Assembly (NCBI RefSeq): GCF_009811755.1
Contig: NZ_BLIV01000009.1
Location: forward strand, 1-64,000
DNA length: 64,000 nucleotides
Source: Roseobacter cerasinus
Lineage (GTDB): Bacteria; Pseudomonadota; Alphaproteobacteria; Rhodobacterales; Rhodobacteraceae
Reading direction: 5' to 3'
Part shown: in pieces, positions 34,578 to 44,184 of the stretch
How the letters are laid out: each line of letters begins with the position of its first letter
Position numbering within the stretch: position 1 is the stretch's first letter
Notes under the pieces: generated by a model
What the model was told of the DNA's origin: nothing
Seen by the model: the letters and a program-made list of their open reading frames with translations, nothing else
The model's database searches: none
Program-made: the position numbers and the translations under genes

Positions 34578-35891
34578 GTGACAACGACATCCGTTGTGGC
34601 CCTGCATCCTCCCCTTGGCAAGCGTGTCTTTTTGTTTCTGCAAGGGCCGCACGGCCCGTTTTTCTATAAATTGGGTCAAAGGCTAATTGCAGCAGGCGCT
34701 GATGTGCTGCGCGTGGGCTTCAACATGGGCGACCGGATTTTCTGGCCCGCCCGCCACAGCTACATCCCCTTCCGCGCACCGCAGGACCAATGGCAGGAGG
34801 TTCTGTGCGGCCTCATTGACGGCAAGGCGGTGACGGACATTGTTCTCTATGGGGATGCGCGCTGGATGCACGCCGAAGCCATCGCCGAGGCAAGGCGCCG
34901 CAGGCTGCGCGTGCATGTCTTCGAGGAAGGATATCTGCGCCCCTATTGGGTCAACTACGAGCGCGACGGCTCGAACGGGCACTCCGCCCTGATGCGGATG
35001 AGCTTGGCCGAGATGCGCGCCGCCCAAGCGCACCCGGCGCGCGATGCGCCGATACCGCCCTGTCACTGGGGGGATATGCGTCAGCATGTGTTCTATGGCG
35101 CGCTCTACCACGGGTTTGTCATGGCGCTGAACCGCAGCTATCGCCACTTCAGGCCGCACCGCGCTTTGAACGTGGCGCAGGAATTCCGGCTCTATGTGCG
35201 CAGGCTGTTTCTGATGCCGTTTCAATCGCTTGAGCGGCGCATCACCACCTTTCACGTTCAACGGGGCGGCTTTCCCTACCACGTGGCGCTGTTGCAACTG
35301 GAGCATGACAGCGCCTTTCAGCACCATGCCCCGTTCGACACGATGGCCGCCTTTCTCGACTGCGTGATCTCGCAGTTTGCCGCAGGGGCGCCAGCGCATC
35401 ATCATCTCGTCTTCAAGGCGCACCCGCTGGAAGACGGGCGCGCGCCGCTCCGGCGCGACATTCGGCGGCTGGCCCGTGATTATGGGATCGGCAAGCGCGT
35501 GCACTACCTGCGCGGCGGCAAGCTAGCCCGGCTGCTCGATCAAGCGCGCAGCGCGGTGACCGTGAATTCCACCTCCGGGCAGCAAGCGCTCTGGCGTGGC
35601 ATCCCGCTGCGGCCCTTTGGCGATGCGATCTACAACAAGCCCGAGCTGGTGTCGGACCAGCCGCTGGCCGAGTTCTTCGCCGATCCGGTGCGCCCCGACC
35701 ATGCTGCCTATAGAGATTTCCGCGCGTTTCTTTTGCAGACGAGCCAGATCGCGGGCAGCTTCTACGCCAGCCGTGGGCGCCAGCAACTGCTGCGGCACGT
35801 GGTTGACCTGATGCTGGCGGAACACCACCCCTACGCGGCACAGGCGGGGTCAAGCGCGACTGATCCGCAACAGATCAATCTGGTCCGGTAG
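34578..35891 (+). CDS. kpsS: KpsS-like capsule Kdo transferase/export protein
   Basis: 437 residues from GTG 34578. The N-terminus VFLFLQGPHGPFFYKLGQRLIAAGADVLRVGFNMGD and VHVFEEGYLRPYWVNYE are KpsS/LipB-type signatures. The GT-like C-terminal part has VFKAHPLEDGRAPLRRDIRRLA and TVNSTSGQQALWRGIPLRPFGDAIY. KpsS-type enzymes add the first beta-Kdo to lyso-phosphatidylglycerol, building the lipid anchor of ABC-exported capsules, at the cytoplasmic face. It is the first of three plus-strand capsule genes set inside the riboflavin cluster. No KpsM/T transporter is present in the window. Confidence 0.88.
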   Translation: MTTTSVVALHPPLGKRVFLFLQGPHGPFFYKLGQRLIAAGADVLRVGFNMGDRIFWPARHSYIPFRAPQDQWQEVLCGLIDGKAVTDIVLYGDARWMHAEAIAEARRRRLRVHVFEEGYLRPYWVNYERDGSNGHSALMRMSLAEMRAAQAHPARDAPIPPCHWGDMRQHVFYGALYHGFVMALNRSYRHFRPHRALNVAQEFRLYVRRLFLMPFQSLERRITTFHVQRGGFPYHVALLQLEHDSAFQHHAPFDTMAAFLDCVISQFAAGAPAHHHLVFKAHPLEDGRAPLRRDIRRLARDYGIGKRVHYLRGGKLARLLDQARSAVTVNSTSGQQALWRGIPLRPFGDAIYNKPELVSDQPLAEFFADPVRPDHAAYRDFRAFLLQTSQIAGSFYASRGRQQLLRHVVDLMLAEHHPYAAQAGSSATDPQQINLVR

Positions 35892-36006
35892 AGCCGCGCC
35901 GCGCAACGGCTGGATTTTGCAGGCAGAACGCGATATGGTCTCCGGAAATATGCCGGAAAAACCGGCAATTCGAGGCAGAGTTCGATCAGGTCGAGGAGAC
36001 CGCAGA

Positions 36007-37140
36007 GTGGCAACTTCCGGGTTTGGATGGGCGCGCCCCATTGCTGTTGTGGCGGCTTTGGCCGTTCTGGCGTCATGCGGCCTGCCCCATGTTGGCCCGA
36101 ACAAGCGCCAGATCTATCGCGGATCGGTGCAAAAGGAAGGCGACGCCTTCATCATTACCGTGAACGACCGCGTGACCCGCGCCACAGCCGTTGTGCCAGC
36201 GCTGGAGTTTTCCGACAACTTCACGACCGCGGGCGCGCTTGGCTCTGACACAATCCGCGCAGGTGATGTGTTGGGCCTGACAATCTGGGAAAACGTCGAT
36301 GACGGGTTGCTGTCGGGAGAAACCGGAAACGCAACCCTGCTTGAAACCGTGCAGGTGGACGGCGATGGCTTCATCTTTGTGCCCTACGCCGGTCGCATCA
36401 AGGCGGCGGGCAATTCCCCCGAAGCCATCCGGCGCATCATCACCCGCAAGCTGGAAGATCAGACGCCCGACCCGCAAGTCGAGGTGCGCCGCGAGGCAGG
36501 CGATGGCTCCACCGTATCGCTCACCGGGTCGGTGGGCGGGCAAGGCGTCTATGCCATCGAACGGCCCACCCGCACGCTGTCGACCATGCTGGCGCGCGCA
36601 GGCGGCGTGACCATCGAACCCGAAATTGCACAGATCACCGTGATCAGAGGCCGCGAACGCGGCCGCATCTGGCTGCAGGATCTCTACCGGCACCCCCAGC
36701 TCGACATTGCGCTGCGCGGTGGGGACCGTATTCTGGTTGAGGAAGACACGCGTTCCTTCACCGCACTGGGCGCCACGGGCGCACAGGCCCGCGTGCCGTT
36801 CCAGACACAGACCCTTTCTGCCCTTGAAGCCATTGCACAGGTGGGCGGGCTTGTCTCCGCCACATCTGATCCGACCGGGATCTTCCTGTTTCGCAACGAA
36901 CCGTCAGAGGTGGCGGCACAGGTGCTGGGCCGCGACGATCTGGTGGGCGCGCAGCGCATGATCTATCTGCTTGATCTGACGGAGCCCAACGGCATGTTTG
37001 TCGCGCGCGACTTCGTTGTGCGCGATGGCGACACCATCTACGTGACCGAGGCGCCGCTGGCGCAGTGGAACAAGGCGGTTTCAGCCGTGTTCGGGTCGCT
37101 CGTGGCGCCCGCCTCCCAGATCGACCAGCTCGCCAACTAG
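36007..37140 (+). CDS. Wza/KpsD-type polysaccharide export outer-membrane lipoprotein
   Basis: 377 residues from GTG 36007, which has GGAGA about 10 bases upstream; a longer frame to 35917 would place 30 residues before the signal and is less likely. The lipoprotein signal ends in the lipobox VLASC with Cys24. Then come the Poly_export domain (IRAGDVLGLTIWENVDDG; VDGDGFIFVPYAGRIKAAG) and two SLBB-type domains (SLTGSVGGQGVYAIERPT; ISAT-like repeat near LSALEAIAQVGGLVSATSDP). It would form the outer-membrane ring through which capsule polymer leaves. It sits between kpsS and kpsC with a 5-bp gap to the latter. Confidence 0.88.
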   Translation: MATSGFGWARPIAVVAALAVLASCGLPHVGPNKRQIYRGSVQKEGDAFIITVNDRVTRATAVVPALEFSDNFTTAGALGSDTIRAGDVLGLTIWENVDDGLLSGETGNATLLETVQVDGDGFIFVPYAGRIKAAGNSPEAIRRIITRKLEDQTPDPQVEVRREAGDGSTVSLTGSVGGQGVYAIERPTRTLSTMLARAGGVTIEPEIAQITVIRGRERGRIWLQDLYRHPQLDIALRGGDRILVEEDTRSFTALGATGAQARVPFQTQTLSALEAIAQVGGLVSATSDPTGIFLFRNEPSEVAAQVLGRDDLVGAQRMIYLLDLTEPNGMFVARDFVVRDGDTIYVTEAPLAQWNKAVSAVFGSLVAPASQIDQLAN

Positions 37141-37144
37141 GCCC

Positions 37145-39151
37145 GTGACGACCCGGCGCGACGCCCCTTCCGCCGCCGAGACCACCCGCAGACGTCTCTT
37201 TGTCTACAACAGTGGCTTTTTCACGCAAAAGCGGCTGCGCCGGATTCTCACCCTCAGCGGATATCGGGTGACCACAGGTTGGCCCGGCCCGGATGATCTG
37301 GTTGGTGTCTGGGGCCAAAGCCCCACTGCGCACCGCGGAGAGGCCATCGCGGCCCGGAGCGGCGTCGGGCTGGTCCGGATCGAAGACGCCTGGCTGCGCT
37401 CCCTGCACCCCGGGCGCGCGAAAGAGCCACCGCTGGGCCTGTTGATAGATCACAGCGGCGTTCACTATGACCCATCGCAGATCTCCGACCTCGAACGTCT
37501 GCTCAGCACCCATCCACTGGACGACACCGCCCTGCTCGATCAGGCGCGGGGCCTGATCACGCGGATCAAAGAGGCGCATCTGACCAAATTCAGCGCGGTT
37601 GACCCCTCGGTCCCCACCCCGCCGCCGGGATATGTCCTTGTGCTGGATCAGAGCCGGGGTGACGCCTCCGTCACCGCCAGCGGCGCTGATCGGAACCGTT
37701 TTCTTGAGATGCTGTTTGTGGCGCAGGAGGAGAACCCGGGCGCGCGCATCATTCTCAAAACCCACCCCGAAGCTGCCGCAGGCTTTCGCGCAGGGTACTT
37801 CACCGAGGATGATCTGTCAGATCACGTCACTTGCCTGACGGAGCCTGTCAGCCCCTGGACCCTCTTCGAAGGGGCCGTGGCGGTCTACACGGTCTCATCA
37901 CAACTGGGGTTCGAGGCGATCTTTGCCGGGCACAAACCGCGCGTTTTCGGCCAACCTTTCTATGCAGGTTGGGGCCTGACGCAGGATGAGTTCCCCCTAC
38001 ACCGCCGCCAGCGCAGGCTGAGCCGCGCGCAGCTTTTTGCCGCAGCGATGCTGCTCTATCCCACGTGGTACGATCCGCACCGCGATCAGCTCTGTGATCT
38101 GGCCACAGCCGTCGAGGCGCTTGCCGCTGAGGCCCGGGTGTGGCGCGAGGACCATCGCGGCTGGGCCGCATCCGGCATGCGCCTGTGGAAACGCCCGCAT
38201 CTGCAACGGTTCTTCGGTCGCCACCGACCGATCCAGTTCTGGAACGCCCCACCGGGCGACACTCGCAGGCAGATGGTCTGGGCCAGCGCGGCGCTGGGTA
38301 CGCCCGACACAGCCGCGCGGGTTGAAGACGGTTTTCTGCGTTCGCGCGGTCTGGGCGCCGCCCTTGTGCCGCCGCTGTCGCTGGTGCTGGATGATCAGGG
38401 CATCTACTACGACCCCACCCGGCCCAGCCGCCTTGAAGCTCTGATCGCCGCGCGCGCCACATTGCGCCCCGATCAGGAGGCACGGGCACGCGCGCTCATC
38501 CGGGCCATCACACAAGGCGCGCTCAGCAAATACAACCTCGGTGGCGCCGCCAGCACACTGCCAGATGGGCAGCGCATTCTTGTGGTCGGACAGGTGGAGG
38601 ATGACGCCTCCATCACCACCGGAACCAGCGCGATTCGAACCAATATTGATCTGCTGAAAGCGGCGCGGGCCGCCCATCCTTCGGCACAGCTGATCTACAA
38701 ACCACATCCGGATGTGGAGGCTGGCCTGCGCCCCGGCGCCTGCGACACCACCGGTCTTGCGGATCACGTCGCTGTCAGGGCGGACGTTGTCACCCTGCTG
38801 GAGCAAGTTCAGGAGGTCTGGACGATGACCTCTCTCCTCGGCTTCGAGGCCGTGCTGCGGCGCGTGCCGGTCACAACCCTTGGAGCGCCGTTCTATGCGG
38901 GCTGGGGGCTGACCACTGATCTGGGCGATGTCCCGCCGCGCCGCCGCGCGCGCCCCTCCCTGCCGGGCCTCGTGCATGCCACGCTGATCGACTACCCGCG
39001 CTATCTCGATCCGAAAACCGGCCTGCCCTGCCCGGTGGAAGTGGTTGTCGCGCGGCTTGCCACTGGAGATCTGCCGACACCGGGGCCGGGTAATCGGATG
39101 CTGTCGAAACTTCAGGGGCTGCTGGCCAGTCGCGCGGCTTTCTGGCGCTGA
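37145..39151 (+). CDS. kpsC: KpsC-like capsule beta-Kdo transferase (two GT modules)
   Basis: 668 residues from GTG 37145. Two homologous modules are visible: about 15-335 (VWGQSPTAHRG, VRIEDAWLRSLHPG, LLIDHSGVHYDPSQ, YTVSSQLGFEAIFAGHKPRVFGQPFYAGWG) and about 340-668 (RVEDGFLRSRGLGA, LVLDDQGIYYDPTR, WTMTSLLGFEAVLRRVPVTTLGAPFYAGWG). In known KpsC the modules have different linkage specificities and extend the poly-Kdo linker on the phosphatidylglycerol anchor after KpsS acts. Both modules keep the paired motifs, so both are probably active. The 3' end is 3 bp from the convergent ribD stop. Confidence 0.92.
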   Translation: MTTRRDAPSAAETTRRRLFVYNSGFFTQKRLRRILTLSGYRVTTGWPGPDDLVGVWGQSPTAHRGEAIAARSGVGLVRIEDAWLRSLHPGRAKEPPLGLLIDHSGVHYDPSQISDLERLLSTHPLDDTALLDQARGLITRIKEAHLTKFSAVDPSVPTPPPGYVLVLDQSRGDASVTASGADRNRFLEMLFVAQEENPGARIILKTHPEAAAGFRAGYFTEDDLSDHVTCLTEPVSPWTLFEGAVAVYTVSSQLGFEAIFAGHKPRVFGQPFYAGWGLTQDEFPLHRRQRRLSRAQLFAAAMLLYPTWYDPHRDQLCDLATAVEALAAEARVWREDHRGWAASGMRLWKRPHLQRFFGRHRPIQFWNAPPGDTRRQMVWASAALGTPDTAARVEDGFLRSRGLGAALVPPLSLVLDDQGIYYDPTRPSRLEALIAARATLRPDQEARARALIRAITQGALSKYNLGGAASTLPDGQRILVVGQVEDDASITTGTSAIRTNIDLLKAARAAHPSAQLIYKPHPDVEAGLRPGACDTTGLADHVAVRADVVTLLEQVQEVWTMTSLLGFEAVLRRVPVTTLGAPFYAGWGLTTDLGDVPPRRRARPSLPGLVHATLIDYPRYLDPKTGLPCPVEVVVARLATGDLPTPGPGNRMLSKLQGLLASRAAFWR

Positions 39152-39154
39152 GGA

Positions 39155-40252
39155 TCACTGCATCTGTCGCCGCCAGACGTGCAAACTATCGCCCCCGATG
39201 GTGCGGCTTTCTGCCAGTGCAAAGCGCGGGGCATCCTGCAAATGGCTCAGTCCAAGCGCCCCGATGGACGGCAGACCTTCGGCCCCGATAGCAAGACCGG
39301 CGGTAAAGCCCACAAGCTCATCCACCAGATCAGCCTCGATCAGGCTGGCGGCCAGCGCGCTGCCGCCTTCGCAGAACACCCGCGTCAGCCCGTGCCCGGC
39401 CAGCTGCCGCAAGACATCCGCCGGGTCCAGCTGACCGCCGGAGGCCGCGCAGGGGAGCAGCACAGCCCCAATATCCTGCCACGTCTGGACCAGTGTCGCG
39501 TCTGCGTCATGGCCATGAGAGAGGATCACCGGCACGTCCTTGGCTGTCCGCGCCAGCGTGCTCATCAGCGGCAGATCCAGCCGCCTGCTGATCACCACAC
39601 GCGCAGGCTGCCAGGAGGTGCCGAGGCCGCGCACGGTCAGGCTCGGGTCATCCTTGCGCGCGGTCCCGCCGCCCACCATGACCGCGTCATGGCGCGCGCG
39701 CAGAGCATGCACCCAGCGCCGCGCTGCCGGACCTGTGATCCACTGGCTTTCCCCCGTCGCCGTTGCGATGCGCCCATCGAAGCTGCTGGCCAGCTTCAAC
39801 GTGACAAAGGGACGGTCCAGTTCAACCCGCGCAAAAAAGCCTGCGTTGTCCTGCAAGGCGAGGTCGGCCATGAGGCCTGCCTCCACCACAAGGCCCGCCG
39901 CTTTCAACATATCGACGCCCTGCCCGCTGACCCGCGGGTCAGGGTCGCTCGCCGCAATCACGACGCGCGCCACACCTGCATCTATCAGAGCCTGCGCACA
40001 GGGTGGGGTCTTCCCGTGATGGGAACACGGCTCCAACGTCACATAGACATCCGCGCCGCGCGCCGCTGCACCTGCCTGCGCCAGTGCCTCGGTCTCGGCA
40101 TGCGGGCGGCCTCCGGGTTGGGTCCAACCGCGGCCAACGACGCGGCTGTCCCTGACGATGACGCAACCAACAGCGGGATTGGGCCACGTCCGGCCAAGCC
40201 CTCGCCGCCCCAAGGACATTGCGAGGGCCATGTATCGCGCGTCTGCGCTCAC
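39155..40252 (-). CDS. ribD: bifunctional riboflavin biosynthesis deaminase/reductase RibD
   Basis: 365 residues. The N-terminal zinc deaminase has [12 protein letters not shown] and H51-A-E53 in [14 protein letters not shown], plus [20 protein letters not shown] with the two zinc cysteines. The C-terminal NADPH reductase is visible in [49 protein letters not shown] and [17 protein letters not shown] start at 40252 overlaps the nrdR stop (GTGA). It is separated from the other rib genes by the three capsule genes on the opposite strand. Confidence 0.95.
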   Translation of the reverse strand: MSADARYMALAMSLGRRGLGRTWPNPAVGCVIVRDSRVVGRGWTQPGGRPHAETEALAQAGAAARGADVYVTLEPCSHHGKTPPCAQALIDAGVARVVIAASDPDPRVSGQGVDMLKAAGLVVEAGLMADLALQDNAGFFARVELDRPFVTLKLASSFDGRIATATGESQWITGPAARRWVHALRARHDAVMVGGGTARKDDPSLTVRGLGTSWQPARVVISRRLDLPLMSTLARTAKDVPVILSHGHDADATLVQTWQDIGAVLLPCAASGGQLDPADVLRQLAGHGLTRVFCEGGSALAASLIEADLVDELVGFTAGLAIGAEGLPSIGALGLSHLQDAPRFALAESRTIGGDSLHVWRRQMQ

Positions 40253-40719
40253 TCTTCTTCAGGTGGGACGTCGGGCCGCAGCTCGCTGACGAATTTATCA
40301 AAGTCATCAGCCGCCTGGAAGTTCTTGTAAACGCTGGCAAAACGCACATAGGCCACAGTGTCGATCCGCGCCAGCGCTTCCATCACGATCTCGCCGATGG
40401 TCTTGGAGGGGATGTCGGTCTCGCCCATGCTCTCCAAGCGCCGCACGATGCCAGAGATCATCTGGTCAATGCGTTCGGGATCGATGGGGCGCTTTTGCAT
40501 CGAAATGCGGATCGAGCGCTCCAGCTTGTCGCGGTCGAAATCCTCGCGCTTGCCGTTGGACTTGATCACCACCAGATCACGCAGCTGTACGCGCTCGTAT
40601 GTGGTGAACCGCCCGCCACAGGCCGGGCAGAAGCGCCGCCGCCGGATCGAGACATGATCCTCTGCGGGCCGACTGTCTTTCACCTGGGTGTCAATGTTTC
40701 CGCAAAACGGGCAGCGCAT
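40249..40719 (-). CDS. nrdR: transcriptional repressor NrdR
   Basis: 156 residues. The N-terminal zinc ribbon is [17 protein letters not shown] with [14 protein letters not shown], followed by the ATP-cone ([30 protein letters not shown]). NrdR represses ribonucleotide reductase genes when bound to dATP/ATP. The nrdR-ribD order with a 4-bp overlap is common in bacteria. No NrdR box pair is obvious upstream, but a perfect DnaA-type 9-mer lies at 40770-40778. Confidence 0.95.
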   Translation of the reverse strand: MRCPFCGNIDTQVKDSRPAEDHVSIRRRRFCPACGGRFTTYERVQLRDLVVIKSNGKREDFDRDKLERSIRISMQKRPIDPERIDQMISGIVRRLESMGETDIPSKTIGEIVMEALARIDTVAYVRFASVYKNFQAADDFDKFVSELRPDVPPEEE

Positions 40720-40769
40720 GGGCTGTCTCCCCTTCCTCTATCCGCCTCTTTGTGGGATCGCCGCCCCAC

Positions 40770-40778
40770 TTATCCACA
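40770..40778 (+). promoter_or_regulatory. DnaA-box-like 9-mer upstream of nrdR
   Basis: TTATCCACA, the consensus DnaA box, lies about 50 bases upstream of the nrdR start. One exact 9-mer on either strand is expected about 0.5 times by chance in a window this size, so this is only a candidate. NrdR controls nucleotide supply, which makes a replication link plausible. Confidence 0.3.
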
Positions 40779-40848
40779 CTTATAGGTCAGCGCCTAAGTT
40801 TTGGGTAGGGGGGAAATGCGACCCAAGATATGGTAGCGCCAGCGGTGC

Positions 40849-41271
40849 TCAGATGCTGCGCATGAAAGAGAGGGCGACGTGGCGCTGATGCGGCCGGTCG
40901 CGGTGCTCAAAGACATAGATGCCCTGCCAGGTGCCAAGCGCCATGCGCCCCTCTGCCACGGGAATGCTCAGATGCGTCGGCAGAAGGGCTGACTTGATAT
41001 GCGCGGGCATGTCATCCGGGCCTTCATAGGTGTGGGTGAGATAGGCCATCGACGGGTCGCTCGACGGCGGAACCAGCCGGGCAAAGAAGTTGGCGAGATC
41101 GGTCTGCACCTCCGGGTCGGCATTCTCCTGAATGAGCAGGCTGGCCGAGGTGTGCCGGATGAACAGCGTCAGTAGCCCCGAGCCTGTGAGCGGCGCAATT
41201 TGGTCCGTGATCTCGTAGAGTCCCTGCCCCTGGGTCCCCACCGTAATATCAGGCAGGTCGTCAGAGCTCAC
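40849..41271 (-). CDS. YjbQ/UPF0047-family protein
   Basis: 140 residues from GTG 41271, whose GTGA overlaps the stop of the upstream HlyU-like gene; a longer frame to 41325 runs into that gene. Conserved features are GQGLYEITDQI, GLLTLFIRHTSASLLIQENADPEVQTDL, YLTHTYEGPDDMPAHIKSALLPTHLSIPV and LGTWQGIYVFEHRDRPHQRHVALSF, typical of this metal-binding trimeric family. Some members show weak thiamine phosphate synthase activity; the physiological role is unclear. It is translationally coupled to the HlyU-like gene. Confidence 0.9.
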   Translation of the reverse strand: MSSDDLPDITVGTQGQGLYEITDQIAPLTGSGLLTLFIRHTSASLLIQENADPEVQTDLANFFARLVPPSSDPSMAYLTHTYEGPDDMPAHIKSALLPTHLSIPVAEGRMALGTWQGIYVFEHRDRPHQRHVALSFMRSI

Positions 41272-41543
41272 CGAAAAATCCGCTCGCCCTGCTCGTCGAT
41301 CACCTGCTTGGCCTTGCGAATGCAAGCTTTCTGCGCCTCCTCAAGCCCCTGCAAAGTATCCGCGCGCACCAGCTTGTGGGTTTGCATCTCGCCGTCCACT
41401 TCTTTCTCAATGGTCGCGGCCACACGGTAGGTGTTGCCCTCGGCAATGGGTGTCGGTGTGATCTGAAAGCCCTCGTAGGCCTCGCTTGAGGCTTTCGGCT
41501 CCGAGCCGCCTCCACTGCCAAAGAGCTTTTTGAGAAATGACAT
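41268..41543 (-). CDS. HlyU-family protein
   Basis: 91 residues from ATG 41543 (MSFLKKLFGSGGG). The core EAYEGFQITPTPIAEGNTYRVAATIEKEVDG and the C-terminal QGLEEAQKACIRKAKQVIDEQGERIF match the HlyU family. In Vibrio HlyU is an ArsR-type activator, but this alphaproteobacterial group shares only the name family and lacks a visible helix-turn-helix. A DNA-binding role is therefore doubtful. Its stop overlaps the start of the YjbQ gene. Confidence 0.78.
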   Translation of the reverse strand: MSFLKKLFGSGGGSEPKASSEAYEGFQITPTPIAEGNTYRVAATIEKEVDGEMQTHKLVRADTLQGLEEAQKACIRKAKQVIDEQGERIFR

Positions 41544-41736
41544 ACAATTACTTCCCATCTACTTATTGTGCCGTATGGTACCATCGAGCACGTGAAAAGA
41601 TGCATGCGGCCCGGCGGCAGTCCGTGCACGATCCTTTCCAGTTGTAGTCGCGGTGCCGGAATGGAAGCAGCAGGCTATGAGGTAGCTTCACCACAAAGCG
41701 CGTCCTTTGCAAAGACAATCTCCACCTGACCAGAAG

Positions 41737-41754
41737 TGACGCTAAATAGCGTCA
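41737..41754. repeat. 18-bp palindrome TGACGCTAAATAGCGTCA
   Basis: Nearly fully self-complementary (TGACGCTA, AA, TAGCGTCA; 8-bp arms). It is followed 10 bases later by a run of seven T's, giving a loose terminator-like look on the plus strand, although no plus-strand gene precedes it. It could equally be a protein-binding site about 195 bp upstream of the HlyU-like gene. Confidence 0.65.
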
Positions 41755-41820
41755 TGCCTGAGAGTTTTTTTCTAAAATCGTGTCAAAAAATTAAATGTTT
41801 GGTTACCGATACCGGGCAAA

Positions 41821-41909
41821 GATAAGTGGCCGCTCTGCAAAGCGGCCACTAAACTTATCAAGCCAATACTTCCACTAACTGATAAGCAGCGGAGCCCTCG
41901 GCTCCGCTG
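41821..41909. ncRNA. candidate structured RNA: two strong hairpins with competing pairings
   Basis: Hairpin 1: AGTGGCCGCT (41825-41834) pairs perfectly with AGCGGCCACT (41841-41850). Hairpin 2: CAGCGGAGC (41887-41895) pairs perfectly with GCTCCGCTG (41901-41909). In addition CTTATCA (41854-41860) can pair with TGATAAG (41880-41886), while its TATC can instead pair with GATA (41821-41824) to extend hairpin 1. These two pairings exclude each other, as in attenuators or riboswitches. The strand is undetermined because the stems are symmetric. No known RNA family is recognised. Confidence 0.4.
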
Positions 41910-42201
41910 CCATCGATACTTCAACAGTGTTAACAGAACCTTAAAGGCTAAGTAGGCCATTGATTTGGCCTTAACCCTATAACGTCCTGCCAATACGGTG
42001 AGATTCAGAAAAAACTTAGTAAATTGAGAGTGTTGGCTATCAAAACTAGATACGCCAAGTGATAACCCATCGATAGAAAGACTTACGATCAGCATAATTT
42101 CGCCGACCGCTAGATATTATTATTGTAGGCTTCACGTGGTCGGTTACGCGAGAAAACAGGCCAATTGCTCGTGTGTCAGATGAACCTGTTCGACCCGCTT
42201 G

Positions 42202-44184
42202 CTACTGATCCAGGAACGATCGCAACTTGCGCGACCGACTTGGATGTTTCAGCTTCCGCAGGGCCTTCGCTTCGATCTGGCGGATCCGTTCGCGAGTCAC
42301 GCTGAACTGCTGACCGACCTCTTCGAGCGTGTGGTCGGTGTTCATGCCGATACCAAAGCGCATACGCAGCACGCGTTCTTCGCGCGGCGTGAGGGACGCC
42401 AGCACACGCGTTGTGGTCTCTTTCAGGTTCTCCTGAATGGCGCTGTCGAGCGGCAGCACGGCATTCTTGTCCTCGATGAAATCACCAAGCTGCGAATCTT
42501 CCTCGTCGCCAATCGGCGTCTCCAGCGAGATCGGCTCCTTGGCGATTTTCATCACCTTGCGGACCTTTTCCAGCGGCATCTGCAGCTTCTCGGCCAGTTC
42601 TTCCGGCGTCGGCTCGCGGCCGATCTCATGCAGCATCTGACGCCCGGTGCGGACCAGCTTGTTGATCGTCTCGATCATATGCACCGGAATGCGGATGGTG
42701 CGCGCCTGATCGGCAATCGACCGGGTGATCGCCTGGCGGATCCACCAGGTCGCATAGGTCGAGAATTTATACCCGCGGCGGTACTCAAATTTATCCACCG
42801 CCTTCATCAAGCCGATGTTGCCTTCCTGAATAAGATCAAGGAATTGCAACCCGCGGTTGGTGTACTTCTTGGCGATGGAGATCACCAGACGCAGGTTCGC
42901 CTCGACCATTTCCTTCTTGGCCTGGCGCGCCTCTTTCTCGCCCTTCTGCACCTGTTGCACGATGCGCCGGAATTCAGAGATGTCGAGCCCCACATACTGG
43001 CCGACCTGCGCCATATCGGTGCGCAGCTGCTCCACTTTGTCAGTGGAGCGTTCGATGAACATCTGCCAACCGCGACCGGACTTTTCGGCCATCCGCTCCA
43101 GCCAGTTCGGATCCAGCTCATAACCGCGATATTCGTCGATGAACTCACGCCGGTTGATCCGCGCCTGATCCGCCAGCTTCACCATCGAGCTGTCAATCTG
43201 CATGATGCGGCGGTTGATGCCATAAAGCTGGTCGATCAGGGCCTCGATGCGGTTGTTGTGCAGGTGCAGCTCATTCACCAGCAACACAATCTCGGAGCGC
43301 AGTTTCTGGTAGAGTTCCTCGTCCGAGGCCGAAAAGGTGCCGTCCTCATTCAGCGTGGCCGAAATGCGGCTATCCTGCATTTCACTCAGCTTGGAATAAT
43401 CCTCGGCAATGGTATCCAGCGCCTCAAGCACCTGCGGCTTGAGTGCGGCCTCCATCGCGGCGAGCGACATATTGGCCTGATCGTCGTCATCATCGTCATC
43501 ATCCTGCGCGATGGGGTTGCCATCGGCATCAAGCTCAGGACCTTCCTCTTCCTTCTTCTCAGCGGTGCCATCGGCGGCCACAACAGGCTCGTCCACACCG
43601 CCATCTTCATCCATCTGGTTGCCGAAGGTCGCCTCAAGGTCGATCACATCACGCAGCAGAATGTCTTCGGACAGCAATTCGTCGCGCCAGATGGTGATCG
43701 CCTGAAATGTCAGCGGGCTCTCGCAGAGGCCCGCGATCATCGTGTTGCGGCCGGCCTCGATGCGCTTGGCAATCGCGATCTCACCCTCGCGCGACAGCAA
43801 CTCAACCGAGCCCATCTCGCGCAGATACATGCGCACCGGGTCATCGGTGCGGTCCAGCTTCTCTGCCGTGCCTGACCCGAGTGTGACCTCGCGTGTACCT
43901 TCGGTGGTCGCCAGCTCGGTGGAGCCCTTGGCCTCTTCCTCTTCGGCGTCTTCGTCCTCTATGATATTGATGCCCATCTCGGACAGCATCGACATCACAT
44001 CCTCGATTTGCTCGGAGCTCACCTGATCCGGCGGCAGCACTGTATTCAGCTGATCGTAGGTGATGTAGCCCTTTTCGCGCGCCTCGCCGATCATCTTCTT
44101 GACGGCGGCCTGGCTCATATCAAGCGAATGGCCTGCGTCCTGATCGTCCGGTTTTGCGTCGGTGTTGCTGTCTTTCGCGGCCAT
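42202..44184 (-). CDS. rpoD: primary sigma factor RpoD (sigma-70)
   Basis: 660 residues, full length. Region 1.1 is near the N-terminus ([26 protein letters not shown]), followed by an acidic linker, region 1.2 ([32 protein letters not shown]) and a large non-conserved region with an acidic run. Then come region 2 ([46 protein letters not shown]), region 3 and region 4 ([31 protein letters not shown]). GAGGAG precedes the ATG at 44184. It lies 211 bp downstream of dnaG on the same strand, the rpsU-less form of the macromolecular-synthesis operon. Confidence 0.97.
   Translation of the reverse strand: MAAKDSNTDAKPDDQDAGHSLDMSQAAVKKMIGEAREKGYITYDQLNTVLPPDQVSSEQIEDVMSMLSEMGINIIEDEDAEEEEAKGSTELATTEGTREVTLGSGTAEKLDRTDDPVRMYLREMGSVELLSREGEIAIAKRIEAGRNTMIAGLCESPLTFQAITIWRDELLSEDILLRDVIDLEATFGNQMDEDGGVDEPVVAADGTAEKKEEEGPELDADGNPIAQDDDDDDDDQANMSLAAMEAALKPQVLEALDTIAEDYSKLSEMQDSRISATLNEDGTFSASDEELYQKLRSEIVLLVNELHLHNNRIEALIDQLYGINRRIMQIDSSMVKLADQARINRREFIDEYRGYELDPNWLERMAEKSGRGWQMFIERSTDKVEQLRTDMAQVGQYVGLDISEFRRIVQQVQKGEKEARQAKKEMVEANLRLVISIAKKYTNRGLQFLDLIQEGNIGLMKAVDKFEYRRGYKFSTYATWWIRQAITRSIADQARTIRIPVHMIETINKLVRTGRQMLHEIGREPTPEELAEKLQMPLEKVRKVMKIAKEPISLETPIGDEEDSQLGDFIEDKNAVLPLDSAIQENLKETTTRVLASLTPREERVLRMRFGIGMNTDHTLEEVGQQFSVTRERIRQIEAKALRKLKHPSRSRKLRSFLDQ

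Larger units (their letters stand above)
41544..42201. other. 658-bp gene-free region, A/T-rich, with several hairpins
   Basis: Between the HlyU-like gene and the 3' end of rpoD there is no convincing coding region. The only long frame (minus 41772-42095) runs through the hairpins and has no family-like sequence. Base composition is clearly more A/T-rich than the flanking genes. The stretch contains an 18-bp palindrome (41737-41754), a T-run (41765-41771) and two strong hairpins (41825-41850, 41887-41909) described separately. It could hold an sRNA gene. Confidence 0.6.

Noticed and set aside
41600-41690. SRP RNA-like motif (GCCGGAATGGAAGCAGC)
   Set aside because: It resembles the SRP RNA loop signature but has an inserted base in the GGAA loop, and the flanks do not form the required long helix.
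41772-42095. 107-codon minus-strand frame downstream of rpoD
   Set aside because: It runs through two strong hairpins, has no ribosome binding site and no recognisable sequence; treated as non-coding.
42199-43875. 558-codon plus-strand frame opposite rpoD
   Set aside because: Antisense to the unmistakable sigma-70 gene and without any family-like sequence or start signal.
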